DNA of 64,000 nucleotides, from contig CAVUDD010000002.1 of the NCBI GenBank assembly GCA_963740205.1, positions 248,001 through 312,000 of the forward strand. Direction: 5' to 3'. Under the pieces are notes generated by a model. That model was not told where the DNA came from, did not search any database, and saw nothing but the letters and a program-made list of their open reading frames with translations. Position numbers and translations under genes: made by a program. The DNA comes from UBA2137 sp963740205. Lineage in GTDB: Bacteria > Pseudomonadota > Alphaproteobacteria > Micavibrionales > Micavibrionaceae. This document shows, piece by piece, positions 50,762 through 59,964 of the stretch (position 1 is the first letter of the stretch; the number at the start of each line of letters is the position of its first letter).

Positions 50762-52660
50762 ATGCCTGTAACTCAAAGTAAATCTAAAACCGAAGATAAG
50801 GACAAATCCCTTCTCTCTCAAATCAACACACCCGATGATTTGAAATCTCTTTCTGATGCCCAACTTCACACACTTGCCGACGAAATCAGAACTTATCTTG
50901 TCGATACGGTTTCAAAAACAGGTGGTCACTTGGGCGCAAGTTTAGGTGTTGTTGAATTAACAGTTGCTATTCATGCCATTTTTAATACGCCTAAAGATAA
51001 GCTCATCTGGGATGTAGGACATCAATGCTATCCACACAAAATACTAACTGGGCGCAAAGATAGACTTCATACTATTCGCCAAGGTGGCGGCCTCTCAGGC
51101 TTTACCAAGCGTTCAGAAAGTGAATATGACCCGTTTGGTGCAGCGCACTCCTCAACTTCAATCTCTGCTGGCCTCGGCATGGCAACAGCGCGCGATCTAG
51201 CTGATGGTAACAATGATGTGATTGCTGTTATTGGTGATGGTGCCATGTCTGCTGGCATGGCTTATGAGGCGATGAATAATGCAGGTGCACTTGGCAAACG
51301 CATGATTGTTATTCTTAACGATAACGATATGTCGATTGCCCCACCTGTAGGCGCACTTAGTAATTATCTCTCACGTATTGTATCGTCAAAGCCATATATA
51401 GGTGCACGTGACATTGCCAAACAAATGACAAATTACTTACCTCGTGGACTTCAAAAGGTTGCTCGTCGTGCCGAGGAAACAGCTCGTGTCGCAATGGGCG
51501 CAGGAACACTATTTGAAGAGCTTGGGTTTTATTATATCGGTCCAGTCGATGGCCATAATCTTGACCATCTTCTTCCGCTTCTTCGCAATATCAAAAACAG
51601 TGACCGTGAGGGCCCTATTCTGCTTCATGCTATTACTAAAAAGGGTAAAGGTTACGCACCAGCAGAGAGTTCTGACGATAAAATGCACGGTGTTGCCAAA
51701 TTCGATGTTGTCACAGGCACGCAATTTAAATCCAAATCGACATTGCCATCCTATACAAAGGTTTTTGCTCAAAGCCTGATTGAAGAGGCACATAAAGATG
51801 AAAAGATTGTTGGAATAACTGGTGCTATGCCCTCAGGTACAGGCATGGATATGTTTGGCGCCGAATTCCCCGAGCGTATGTTTGACGTTGGTATCGCCGA
51901 ACAACATGCTGTGACCTTCGCAGCAGGAATGGCCAGCGAGGGTTATAAACCATTTTGTGCGATTTACTCAACGTTCCTCCAACGTGCCTATGATCAGGTT
52001 GTTCATGATGTTGCACTTCAAAACTTGCCTGTACGCTTTGCGATAGACCGCGCTGGATTAGTTGGTGCTGATGGACAAACGCATGCTGGTGCATTTGATG
52101 TGGCCTATCTTACATGCCTGCCAAATATGGTTGTAATGGCTGCAAGTGACGAGGCAGAATTGAAACACATGGTCCATACTGCCGTACATTACAATGATGG
52201 CCCTATAGCTTTCCGTTTCCCGCGTGGAACAGGTACAGGCGTTGAAATCCCTCAAAAGGCCCAAAAACTTGAAATCGGTAAAGGTCGTGTTGTCCGTAAA
52301 GGCAAAAATGTTGCTATCCTAAGTTTTGGTACGCGTCTTGAAGAGGCTTTAAAGGCCGCAGAAGCTACAAATGCAACGGTTGCGGATGCACGCTTTTCAA
52401 AGCCATTGGACACGAAATTGATTGATGATTTGGTAAAATCACATGATGCGTTGATTACCATAGAAGAAGGTGCACAAGGCGGATTTGGAGCTCATGTACT
52501 AGCTTATCTCGCCAATTCAGGTGCCTTGGACAAAGGGTTGAAAGTACGTACAATGACACTTCCGGATACATTCCAAGATCAGGATAATCCCGATATACAA
52601 TATGCCGAGGCAAAGCTTACCTCATCTGACATCGAGAAAATCATTAAAAACTTAAACTAA
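50762..52660 (+). CDS. dxs: 1-deoxy-D-xylulose-5-phosphate synthase
   Basis: First, rate-limiting MEP-pathway step: thiamine-diphosphate-dependent condensation of pyruvate and glyceraldehyde 3-phosphate. 632 aa. The TPP motif GDGAMSAGMAYEAMNN, catalytic His region KTGGHLGASLGVVELT, GHQCYPHKILTGR, and the transketolase-like DVGIAEQHAVTFAAGMA are intact. The end abuts the convergent sppA within a 17-bp palindrome containing both stop codons. Confidence 0.97.
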   Translation: MPVTQSKSKTEDKDKSLLSQINTPDDLKSLSDAQLHTLADEIRTYLVDTVSKTGGHLGASLGVVELTVAIHAIFNTPKDKLIWDVGHQCYPHKILTGRKDRLHTIRQGGGLSGFTKRSESEYDPFGAAHSSTSISAGLGMATARDLADGNNDVIAVIGDGAMSAGMAYEAMNNAGALGKRMIVILNDNDMSIAPPVGALSNYLSRIVSSKPYIGARDIAKQMTNYLPRGLQKVARRAEETARVAMGAGTLFEELGFYYIGPVDGHNLDHLLPLLRNIKNSDREGPILLHAITKKGKGYAPAESSDDKMHGVAKFDVVTGTQFKSKSTLPSYTKVFAQSLIEEAHKDEKIVGITGAMPSGTGMDMFGAEFPERMFDVGIAEQHAVTFAAGMASEGYKPFCAIYSTFLQRAYDQVVHDVALQNLPVRFAIDRAGLVGADGQTHAGAFDVAYLTCLPNMVVMAASDEAELKHMVHTAVHYNDGPIAFRFPRGTGTGVEIPQKAQKLEIGKGRVVRKGKNVAILSFGTRLEEALKAAEATNATVADARFSKPLDTKLIDDLVKSHDALITIEEGAQGGFGAHVLAYLANSGALDKGLKVRTMTLPDTFQDQDNPDIQYAEAKLTSSDIEKIIKNLN

Positions 52661-52669
52661 CTTAGTTTA
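52653..52669. repeat. Palindrome at the dxs/sppA convergence
   Basis: TAAACTAA (52653-52660), one central C, TTAGTTTA (52662-52669). Both stop codons are part of it. Too short a loop for a good terminator. Confidence 0.45.
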
Positions 52670-54521
52670 GGCTGTAGCTATCCATAAGCACACGGCGTTC
52701 ACTGCCCTGTGCCAATCCCATTGAGACTTTTAGATCAGTGAAAACGCTTTCCATTTTACTCATAACTTTTTGCAGTTTTGCTTGCTGTGAGAGGAATTCA
52801 ACAATTGTTTCAAGTGGATCTTTCGGTTCAGGGTAATCAATCAAGTTGATATCCTTATAGGATGAAAGTTTAAGATCATCTGAAATCACCCTCAATACAT
52901 CCATTAATGTTCCTGTCTCATCCACCAAATCAATCGTTTTGGCTTGTGCGCCTGTCCAGACACGACCTTTTGCAATCTTTTCAACCTGAAGCGTGTCCAT
53001 ATTACGACCTTCGGCAACACGCTTTATAAAATTCTGATACGTTATATCCAGCATAATATTAAATTGTTCTGCTTGCTGTGCGCTAAACGGTTGGGCAAAT
53101 GACCACAGACCAGCATTATCGCCATAGCGGACTGACTCCCAGTTGACATCAATATTTTCAAGCATCTGGGCAATGGAAATCTTTCCACCAACAACACCAA
53201 TAGAGCCTGTGAGCGTTGCAGGAAGTGCGTAAATTCTATCCGCGTCTGTTGCAGCCCAATACCCGCCTGAGGCCGCAGTAGAAGACATAGAGACATAAAC
53301 CTTTTTACCTTTGGATTGTGCGTAGAGAACACCGCGCCTCAATAATTCTGCAGCAGATGGTGTTCCACCAGGACTGTCCACGCGGACTAAAACTGCACGG
53401 ATATTTTTATCATCTCCCGCTTTGTAAAGTGCCTCTGCCTCGGGAGAACCAGAGCGCAAAGTTTCGGGATCAGATTTCAGCGGATCAAGGTTGGAGGCCA
53501 ATGAAATCGTACCTGTAATACGAACATAGGCGACATCAGTTTGACCCTTATAGTGCTTATCTAACTTTTTAGTTGCATAGATGTAATCACGCAAGGTCAC
53601 GCGCTTAGCATCTTGACCATGTGAGGATTGAAGTTTTCCTATAAGGCTATCACCATAATCCGTAACATCAACAAGCCCTTCTCTCTTTGCAACAGAGGCT
53701 GTAAGGAGAGCCTTATCAATCAGCGATTTTACCTTAACAGCTGTAAGATTTCTGTCCTTTGCAATATCGGAGACAATTCTATTACCTACGCTACTGAGCA
53801 CAGAGAGAAGCATCGCTCTATTCTCAGGGCTCATATCTTCTTTGGTAAAGGATTCAAAGGCTGTTTTAAATTCTTTGCGTTGGAAGAATTGAGGCTCAAT
53901 TCCTATTTTTTCCAAAAGCGCGCCGACATAAGGACTTTCTGCGGAAAGTCCAGGCATGGATACAACTCCAATAGGATGAAGCCATATTTCATCAAAGGCA
54001 GAGGCAAAGTAATATTCACCTAGCCCTCCACCGCCTGTGCCAAAATCAGGGGCAATCACATACGTCTTTTTACCTGCCTTACTTATAGCTTGGATGGCTT
54101 GACGCAATTCCTGAACATGAGCTGTTCCAATTTGTAAACCATTGAGCGAGACGACCAGAGCCTGAACACGCCGGTCATCTGCAACCTTATCAAGAGTAAG
54201 TAGTAATTCCTTCATATCAGGACGTCTCATTGGAAACGGATCAAAGAGTGTCGGTTTTTCTGGCTCCTCCGTGATAGGGAAATCCATATTAAGATGAACT
54301 ATCATCTGGTCTGGTAACTTTGTAACGCTTTTATTACCACCAAAACCAACAAGCAAAAGCGAGCCAACGATCAAGAGAAGGAAAAATGCGCCGATTGCAA
54401 AACTCAACCTTTTAATAAATCCCCAAAACAGACTGAAAACCACAACAAGAATATTTTTCTTCTTAGTCGGGTTTTGTTTTTGCGATCTTTTAAAAAGCTG
54501 TCTGTTTTGATGACGCATCAT
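52662..54521 (-). CDS. sppA: Signal peptide peptidase SppA, 67-kDa type
   Basis: Membrane-bound serine protease that degrades cleaved signal peptides. About 619 aa from the ATG at 54521 (the frame runs to 54566, overlapping the CHMI gene). One TM segment (about 30-58) precedes two tandem S49 repeats. The general-base Lys lies in FQRKEFKTAFESF, and the nucleophile Ser in STAASGGYWAATDADRIYA; SPGGTPSAAELLRRG is conserved. Long-form (two-domain) SppA as in E. coli. The first gene downstream of CHMI in a four-gene minus-strand run with fabI. Confidence 0.92.
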   Translation of the reverse strand: MMRHQNRQLFKRSQKQNPTKKKNILVVVFSLFWGFIKRLSFAIGAFFLLLIVGSLLLVGFGGNKSVTKLPDQMIVHLNMDFPITEEPEKPTLFDPFPMRRPDMKELLLTLDKVADDRRVQALVVSLNGLQIGTAHVQELRQAIQAISKAGKKTYVIAPDFGTGGGGLGEYYFASAFDEIWLHPIGVVSMPGLSAESPYVGALLEKIGIEPQFFQRKEFKTAFESFTKEDMSPENRAMLLSVLSSVGNRIVSDIAKDRNLTAVKVKSLIDKALLTASVAKREGLVDVTDYGDSLIGKLQSSHGQDAKRVTLRDYIYATKKLDKHYKGQTDVAYVRITGTISLASNLDPLKSDPETLRSGSPEAEALYKAGDDKNIRAVLVRVDSPGGTPSAAELLRRGVLYAQSKGKKVYVSMSSTAASGGYWAATDADRIYALPATLTGSIGVVGGKISIAQMLENIDVNWESVRYGDNAGLWSFAQPFSAQQAEQFNIMLDITYQNFIKRVAEGRNMDTLQVEKIAKGRVWTGAQAKTIDLVDETGTLMDVLRVISDDLKLSSYKDINLIDYPEPKDPLETIVEFLSQQAKLQKVMSKMESVFTDLKVSMGLAQGSERRVLMDSYSLN

Positions 54522-54525
54522 AACT

Positions 54526-54870
54526 TCACGCTGCGTATGTGGCGTTTTCAAGTTCCTGAATTTCAACAGTTACCTGACATTTTAAATCTTCCAGCAAGTG
54601 ACTTCTGATTACTTTTTGTAAGCTAAGGGCAATATCGTGCCTTAGACCCACATCCCTGCCCTCCATCAATTTAACCGTCAAATGCACCATTTGATTTGTG
54701 TCTTCATAATCGCCAACAATATATGTATCTATTTTATAAGCGCGCGACTTAATACGGTGCAAATCAATGGTTGGCACATCACTAAGCGTTTCGTGCAAGC
54801 GTTGTAAAACAACGGGTACATCCATGTGATCAGAAAGATTTCCAGAATATTCCAAAGTCATATGAGGCAT
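54526..54870 (-). CDS. 5-carboxymethyl-2-hydroxymuconate isomerase family protein
   Basis: 114 aa, tautomerase-like CHMI family. MPHMTLEYSGNL at the start supplies the N-terminal Pro (after Met removal) used as catalytic base; later LHRIKSRAYKIDTYIVGD and VHLTVKLMEGRD match the family. Homologues in homoprotocatechuate breakdown isomerise the ring-cleavage product, but no other such genes are near, so the true substrate is uncertain. It sits 9 nt after the thioesterase and 4 nt before sppA. Confidence 0.75.
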   Translation of the reverse strand: MPHMTLEYSGNLSDHMDVPVVLQRLHETLSDVPTIDLHRIKSRAYKIDTYIVGDYEDTNQMVHLTVKLMEGRDVGLRHDIALSLQKVIRSHLLEDLKCQVTVEIQELENATYAA

Positions 54871-54879
54871 AATATTTCC

Positions 54880-55356
54880 TTAACGTTTTTCTAAGCTAAC
54901 TTTTTCTTTTTGTGTTGAGAGTGTCCCTTGATCGATAATAGCAACAGTTAAACGACTGATACATACAAGCTTGCCTGTAGCGTCTTCAGTAATTTCTGTT
55001 TGCCAAACCTGCGTGCGCCTCCCCACATGAAATGGCTTGCAGACACCTGTCACAGTTCCTTCTGTCACTGCACGTAGGTGATTAGCATTAATTTCAAGTC
55101 CAACGGCACGATATTTATCAGGGTCAATTGTCATCCATGCCGCAACACTGCCTAATGTCTCGGATAAAACACATGATGCACCACCATGTAAAATTCCAAA
55201 TGGCTGGGTTGTACGGTGGTCAACAGGAAGTATTCCTGAAATAAAGTCATCACCGAGTTCGGCAAATTCAAAACCAATATGGACACCCATATTAGCGTTG
55301 CGAAAGCCGCTTAGCATTTCAATAGTATAGGGCTTAAACCAGATACTTTTGCTCAT
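54880..55356 (-). CDS. Hotdog-fold thioesterase (PaaI/YdiI-like)
   Basis: 158 aa. The hotdog helix motif QPFGILHGGASCVLSETLGSVA (split at 55175-55240) contains the conserved HGG and the acid that follows (Glu in SETLGS), as in PaaI/MenI/EntH thioesterases. Later LEINANHLRAV is also typical. It overlaps the fabI stop by 4 nt (ATGA), so is co-translated with fatty-acid synthesis genes; a role in hydrolysing acyl-CoA or aryl-CoA is likely, with the substrate open. Confidence 0.8.
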   Translation of the reverse strand: MSKSIWFKPYTIEMLSGFRNANMGVHIGFEFAELGDDFISGILPVDHRTTQPFGILHGGASCVLSETLGSVAAWMTIDPDKYRAVGLEINANHLRAVTEGTVTGVCKPFHVGRRTQVWQTEITEDATGKLVCISRLTVAIIDQGTLSTQKEKVSLEKR

Positions 55357-56201
55357 GCGGCATCAAATTCTTTGCCCTTAGGAGCAATACTGTCCAGAAG
55401 TTCTGCTGTTTCGCGTGCTGCATCAATAGAAACCATACCTACGGTGTGATAACCACTATCTACGTGCAGAACCTCTCCTGTGACACCTGAACCAAGATCA
55501 GACAAAAGATACAAACCAGAACGACCAACATCTTCCAATGTTACGTTACGTTTTAATGGTGAATTATATTCATTCCATTTCAAAATATAACGGAAATCCC
55601 CAATTCCGCTTGCCGCTAGTGTTTTAATTGGGCCAGCAGAAATTGCATTTACGCGTATACCTTTACCGCCCAAATCTGTTGCCAAATAACGTACTGACGC
55701 CTCAAGTGCGGCCTTTGCTACGCCCATAACATTATAATGGGGCATAACGCGCTCAGCGCCATAATATGTAAGCGTCACCAAAGATCCACCTTCATTCATG
55801 AGAGGTGCAGCACGTTGCGCCACCGATGTGAATGAGTAAACCGAAATATCCATTGTTTTTAGGAAGTTATCACGCGTTGTATCAAGATAGGCGCCATCCA
55901 GTTCATTTTTGTCAGAAAATGCAATGGCATGAACAAGGAAATCAATACTGCCCCATTCCTTTTTAAGTGTTTCGAATGTTTTATCCAGACTTGCCTCATC
56001 TGTAACATCACAAGGAAGAACAATCTTGGAGCCTATTTTATCCGCAAGAGGCCTAACACGCTTTTCTAAGGCCTCACCTTGAAATGTGAAAGCCAATTCC
56101 GCTCCATGCTCGGCCAAGGCAAGTGCCATTCCCCAAGCGATAGAGCGCTCATTGGCAACCCCCATAATTAGACCACGTTTTCCTGACATTAATTGAGACA
56201 T
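55353..56201 (-). CDS. fabI: Enoyl-[acyl-carrier-protein] reductase (NADH) FabI
   Basis: Last reduction of each fatty-acid elongation cycle. 282 aa SDR. Cofactor loop GLIMGVANERSIAWG at 10-24, active-site Y156 and K163 in MPHYNVMGVAKAALEASV, plus conserved SAGPIKTLAASGI, the triclosan/substrate-binding region. First gene of the minus-strand run fabI, thioesterase, CHMI-like, sppA. Promoter not obvious in the 152-bp gap to the divergent orphan gene. Confidence 0.96.
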   Translation of the reverse strand: MSQLMSGKRGLIMGVANERSIAWGMALALAEHGAELAFTFQGEALEKRVRPLADKIGSKIVLPCDVTDEASLDKTFETLKKEWGSIDFLVHAIAFSDKNELDGAYLDTTRDNFLKTMDISVYSFTSVAQRAAPLMNEGGSLVTLTYYGAERVMPHYNVMGVAKAALEASVRYLATDLGGKGIRVNAISAGPIKTLAASGIGDFRYILKWNEYNSPLKRNVTLEDVGRSGLYLLSDLGSGVTGEVLHVDSGYHTVGMVSIDAARETAELLDSIAPKGKEFDAA

Positions 56202-56353
56202 ATTTTACTCTTTATTTTTTGACTGTTTTTGTTGATACGCAAGGCATCCTACACAGTCTTTTTCAGAATATCCAGCCTGTTTTCCAAGCTTTTTAAGACG
56301 CGCCCAATTCGGTAGTAGACTGTTAACATTCCTATGCTAAGCTACTTGGTGAA

Positions 56354-57925
56354 ATGAACGCCGCATTTGATTATATTCAAGAATACACACAAGGTTTTTC
56401 GGACTACGTTGCAAAATGTTATCCTGGACTGACCTTGAAATATATCCTGCACCACCGTGGGCAGCGTAATGATGCCGTTGAGCTTGAACATGCTTTTTTT
56501 GATATTCACCCTGCTGGGATGACAGCGCGCCACATTCTAAAAAAATCAAAAAGTACACAGAAATCTGCCTTTCATGGTCTGGCTATTGAAATAAAAACTT
56601 CTTTCTTTGGCTTTAAAAAGAAACATGAAGCCATCGCCGCCATAACTATTAATATTGATGACTACGGAACTAGTGAGTCTGCCCTTGCTGATATTTATCA
56701 TTTAGGTTTTCACGCGATCGAAGCCTTTGAGTCCGTTATGTCCCCACAAAGTAAAATAAAAAATGGTCCTCTTGTGCCCAAACGAAGCCCTCTAAGTATG
56801 GCAAAGGTAAATATGGCAGCTGATATTTTTGCCAGTCTTATCCTTGCCAATCAGGGACATGACACTGCCATTAAATCACTTGCGGCAGAACGTGGTCTGG
56901 ACACTTTGCTTGCAAAATCAAATAGTCGACCATGGCTTTATCCCTATACCCTTGCCTATGAGACAACACAATCAATCTGGAATAACTTTTCTAGCAAAGA
57001 GAAATCCGAGCTAGACCCCGTAAAGTCACCCTTAGAGCTTGCACGCACAATTCGTGACAGTTTTGCCCAAGAGTCATTCACACAATGGTGGACTTTTTGT
57101 AAACCCTCGCAAGAAATGGCGTGGAATGGAGAATTACCTGAACACATACTATGTGCATCTCTTAATACAGCCGAAAACCCTATGGTTAAGGCGACGGCAT
57201 ATCTATTACAGGATTGTCTAGATATTATACCTCCGTCACCCAATGAAATGTTGGGGCGCTTTAATGCTTTCTTGAAAGAGGAAGACAAGAAGGATGCACA
57301 CTTTAATAAAATCGAAGAGACGTTCGAGATGGTTCTTGCCGAGGGTCTTATGCGTGAAAGTTCTCGTCCCTTTATGGAAGCTGCAAATATGCAGAACACT
57401 AGATTGCCTGAGGGCAAGGTGTTTGGATGGTGTGCCTCAGCTTTGCAAGCAGCAGGCAATGCATTTGATAAAGCTTTAAAGGGTGGTGGAGATCCAAGCC
57501 AATACGCAAAACTTGAATTTGAAGGCACACAGAAAAACACAGGCTATGACGCACTTCAGGCAATTAGTCAGGAAGTTATCAAACGTAGACAAGCTGGTGA
57601 GGCTCTTACACTAGATGACGTTCGACAAGTCGCTACAGATAGTAAAGGTGGAGAAAACATTGTTCGTGCAGTTACAAAAACTATTGCTGATCCCGCTTAC
57701 CAGAAAACTTTGGAAAACGCACAAACACCTAAGCCCATTCCTGTTGCTGCCCCTGAACAACCAAAAGCTGCCCCATCAATAGCACCTAATATAGCCCCTA
57801 TTGCTGCACCGTCTGCACTTCCAGGTGGAATGACTGGTGGGTCACCAGTGACACCTCCAACTCAACCTCCCCAAGAAATCGAATTGGAAGAAGATGAGAC
57901 AGATGGAAAAAAAGCCGGCTCATAA
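56354..57925 (+). CDS. Hypothetical protein, 523 aa, with Pro/Ala-rich tail
   Basis: No family recognised. It has no signal peptide or TM segment; the body (1-440) is mixed alpha/beta to helical, starting MNAAFDYIQEYTQGFSDYVA, with an early basic patch (LKKSKSTQKS) and GFKKKHEAIAAITINIDDYG. Residues about 455-505 are an Ala/Pro repeat-like linker (PIPVAAPEQPKAAP, PNIAPIAAPSALPGG), ending in an acidic tail EIELEEDETDG. A clear terminator overlaps the stop codon, confirming this strand. The 194-aa antisense ORF at 56956-57540 is a shadow. The neighbours give no clue to function. Confidence 0.65.
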   Translation: MNAAFDYIQEYTQGFSDYVAKCYPGLTLKYILHHRGQRNDAVELEHAFFDIHPAGMTARHILKKSKSTQKSAFHGLAIEIKTSFFGFKKKHEAIAAITINIDDYGTSESALADIYHLGFHAIEAFESVMSPQSKIKNGPLVPKRSPLSMAKVNMAADIFASLILANQGHDTAIKSLAAERGLDTLLAKSNSRPWLYPYTLAYETTQSIWNNFSSKEKSELDPVKSPLELARTIRDSFAQESFTQWWTFCKPSQEMAWNGELPEHILCASLNTAENPMVKATAYLLQDCLDIIPPSPNEMLGRFNAFLKEEDKKDAHFNKIEETFEMVLAEGLMRESSRPFMEAANMQNTRLPEGKVFGWCASALQAAGNAFDKALKGGGDPSQYAKLEFEGTQKNTGYDALQAISQEVIKRRQAGEALTLDDVRQVATDSKGGENIVRAVTKTIADPAYQKTLENAQTPKPIPVAAPEQPKAAPSIAPNIAPIAAPSALPGGMTGGSPVTPPTQPPQEIELEEDETDGKKAGS

Positions 57926-57942
57926 GAGACCGGCTTTTCTTT
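57910..57942 (+). terminator. Intrinsic terminator overlapping the stop codon
   Basis: AAAAGCCGG (57910-57918), 11-nt loop holding the TAA stop, CCGGCTTTT (57930-57938), then CTTTT. The 9-bp stem begins within the last codons of the gene. Confidence 0.8.
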
Positions 57943-57966
57943 TATTTGAGGATATAAATTCAGCTA

Positions 57967-58455
57967 TTAGTTTTGTAGCTGCCAAGTACCATCGGCATTC
58001 TGACAAGCTGATCCATAGGCTGTTTCTGTACGACCATCAATCACAACTGTCTGCTTGTATTCACGGCAGTAACGATTTGTTTGGTTAGTGTAGCCTTCGT
58101 TAACTGGTGTATATGTACCTGAGTTACCGCTTTCAGGGTTTACCCAAGATACTGTTTCACCAATAGGTGCTGAGTAAGATTGCTGTATAGCTTGGTTTGC
58201 ATATGTCTGGTCAGCACGGTCAAGCGATTTTCCAACTTCGCTACCTACTAATGCGCCAAGAAGTACTCCAGCACCTGTAGCCCATAGCTGTCCGCTACCT
58301 TTACCAACTTGTGAACCTAGTAGTCCACCACCGATAGCACCAGCACCGGCACCAACTGTTTGTTTAGTTCCAGCACCCCAACCTGTTCCGTTTTGGGCAC
58401 AGCCTGCGAGTGTCATAGAGACAATCATAAGCGTTAATGTAAAAAATGTTTTCAT
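57967..58455 (-). CDS. Rickettsial 17-kDa antigen-like glycine-zipper lipoprotein
   Basis: 162 aa outer-membrane lipoprotein. Signal peptide with lipobox LAGC (Cys about 19), then a glycine-zipper segment (about 36-72) with GAGAGAIGGGLLGSQVG and GAGVLLGALVGSEVGKSLD, followed by the 17kDa_Anti_2-type C-terminal region with RYCREYKQTVVIDGRTETAYGSACQ and Trp near the end. Family members span or stud the outer membrane. Single gene with GAGGTAACA as ribosome site. Confidence 0.85.
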   Translation of the reverse strand: MKTFFTLTLMIVSMTLAGCAQNGTGWGAGTKQTVGAGAGAIGGGLLGSQVGKGSGQLWATGAGVLLGALVGSEVGKSLDRADQTYANQAIQQSYSAPIGETVSWVNPESGNSGTYTPVNEGYTNQTNRYCREYKQTVVIDGRTETAYGSACQNADGTWQLQN

Positions 58456-58555
58456 ATCTGTTACCTCATAGTAAGTGTTATGCTCGCTTTAAATGCGAAT
58501 TTAGTAATTGATACATCAAATAAACCAAAACCCTTCGCTGTCGACAAAAAACTTT

Positions 58556-59155
58556 ATGGACCAAAAATTAATCCCAGATATTTATAATCCGCTAACTTTG
58601 TTTGGTACATGGTACGCACAAGCAAAAAAAAATGAGATCAATGACCCAGACGCAATGTGTCTCGCTACAGTTAATGCGAGAGGGTATCCATCTTCACGCA
58701 TGGTTTTATTGAAAGATTTTGATAGCAAAGGTTTTACCTTTTACACCAATTACAAAAGTCGCAAAGGTCAGCAAATCATGGAGACAGGACAGGCTGCCTT
58801 ATGTTTCCACTGGAAAAGTCTTCGCAAACAAATCCGTATTGAGGGGCAAGTCATCGCAATTTCACCAGATGAGGCCGATAAATATTTTGCCTCTCGCCAC
58901 CGTGGCAGTCAAATTGGGGCATGGGCTTCGAAACAATCAAGCCCATTGCAAAAACGGGAAGACTTTGAGATGCGCATCGAAAAATATAAAAAGGAATTCG
59001 AAGGAAGTGATGTTCCAAGACCACCACATTGGTCAGGATTTCGGGTTGTACCCGATCTTTATGAATTCTGGAAAGAAATGCCTAATCGCTTACATGACAG
59101 AATTCAGTTTACAAAAGACGGTAAGCGTTGGAAAAAAACACGACTTTATCCTTAA
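58556..59155 (+). CDS. pdxH: Pyridoxamine/pyridoxine 5'-phosphate oxidase
   Basis: FMN enzyme giving pyridoxal 5'-phosphate. 199 aa from the ATG at 58556; the ORF runs back to a TTG at 58508 but the first 16 residues are not family-like. NDPDAMCLATVNARGYPSSR and MVLLKDFDSKGFTFYTNY, then GSQIGAWASKQS and the terminal PNRLHDRI and KKTRLYP are diagnostic. It overlaps the zincin-like gene by 4 nt. PLP from this enzyme serves hemA 3 kb away. Confidence 0.95.
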   Translation: MDQKLIPDIYNPLTLFGTWYAQAKKNEINDPDAMCLATVNARGYPSSRMVLLKDFDSKGFTFYTNYKSRKGQQIMETGQAALCFHWKSLRKQIRIEGQVIAISPDEADKYFASRHRGSQIGAWASKQSSPLQKREDFEMRIEKYKKEFEGSDVPRPPHWSGFRVVPDLYEFWKEMPNRLHDRIQFTKDGKRWKKTRLYP

Positions 59156-59625
59156 AACATTCCTTGATAGTGGCGAGAAGTCATTTCTTCGATTTCTTCA
59201 TCAGAAAAGTCAAAATGAGATGCTATTTCCTCAATCATAACCTCGCGCAAGATATCATTAAATTGAGTCCCCTCTTCACACCAATAATCCAAAATAGGAC
59301 GACGGAACAAGACAAGCGCATCATCACCATCCGCGCCAGTTTTGGTAACGCCTGGCGATATTTCACCACCTGATTTATAACATGATGTTAGATCATAAGG
59401 ACTATCTACATCCATATCCTCAAGAAGGTGATCCTCAGGCATATCCTGAACCTCAATAGTAATATCTTCTGCAAGCTCTAAGAGTTCTTCGGGAAGAGTT
59501 TCTACAAGAGCCTCGGCAATAGTCTGCACATCATCAATGCTCGGCGCGGAACCGAAATTCATTATAATGTTTCGACGTTCAGACAATGACATTGCCATGA
59601 CGCTGCTGCCCCTTGCTCTTACCAT
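59152..59625 (-). CDS. Zincin_1 (metallopeptidase-like) family protein without HExxH
   Basis: 157 aa; matches the PF06262-type small zincin family common in alphaproteobacteria: GSAPSIDDVQTIAEALVETL, the CPExL-like region, LVLFRRPILDYWCEEG, and DILREVMIEEIASHFDFSDEEI near the end. Members normally have VxHEIGHHFGLS here; in this protein the aligned residues are EEIASHFDFS, so the first His and the fifth-position His of HExxH are gone. It is unlikely to bind zinc as expected. The start may be a downstream ATG: ATGs for M10 and M12 are within the first 12 codons. Confidence 0.65.
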   Translation of the reverse strand: MVRARGSSVMAMSLSERRNIIMNFGSAPSIDDVQTIAEALVETLPEELLELAEDITIEVQDMPEDHLLEDMDVDSPYDLTSCYKSGGEISPGVTKTGADGDDALVLFRRPILDYWCEEGTQFNDILREVMIEEIASHFDFSDEEIEEMTSRHYQGMF

Positions 59626-59676
59626 TAAGAATCATAAATAGATAAGCATAGTTTACGAAAATGAGGATTTTTTGCA

Positions 59677-59964
59677 ATGGCTAGCCTATTAAACGACAAT
59701 GAAAGACAAAATGCACTGACTGAACTGGCAGATTGGCATTATGATAGTGATAAGAGAACCATCTCTAAGGATTTCAAATTCAAAGACTTTATCGAGGCTT
59801 GGGGCTTTATGTGTAAAGTCGCCATAACAGCCGAAAAACTAGACCATCATCCCGATTGGTCAAACGGGTACAACAAGGTTTCAGTCTCACTTACCACACA
59901 TGATTCCGAAGGAATTACTGAAAAAGATATAAAGCTTGCAAAATTTATGGATGCAACTGCTTAG
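59677..59964 (+). CDS. phhB: Pterin-4a-carbinolamine dehydratase
   Basis: 95 aa. PCD signature in AITAEKLDHHPDWSNGYNKV (H-H-P-x-W at 57-61) and the terminal DIKLAKFMDA. In phenylalanine hydroxylase systems it recycles the 4a-hydroxy pterin; many bacteria carry it without phhA, and no phhA is visible. Start preceded by TTTTTGCA with weak ribosome site. Overlaps the next minus-strand gene by 4 nt at its end. Confidence 0.92.
   Translation: MASLLNDNERQNALTELADWHYDSDKRTISKDFKFKDFIEAWGFMCKVAITAEKLDHHPDWSNGYNKVSVSLTTHDSEGITEKDIKLAKFMDATA

Noticed and set aside
53628..54023. 131-aa ORF opposite sppA
   Set aside because: Antisense of an unambiguous S49 peptidase.
56956..57540. 194-aa ORF antisense to the 523-aa orphan
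   Set aside because: The plus-strand frame is three times longer and ends at a clear terminator; the antisense protein has no features.
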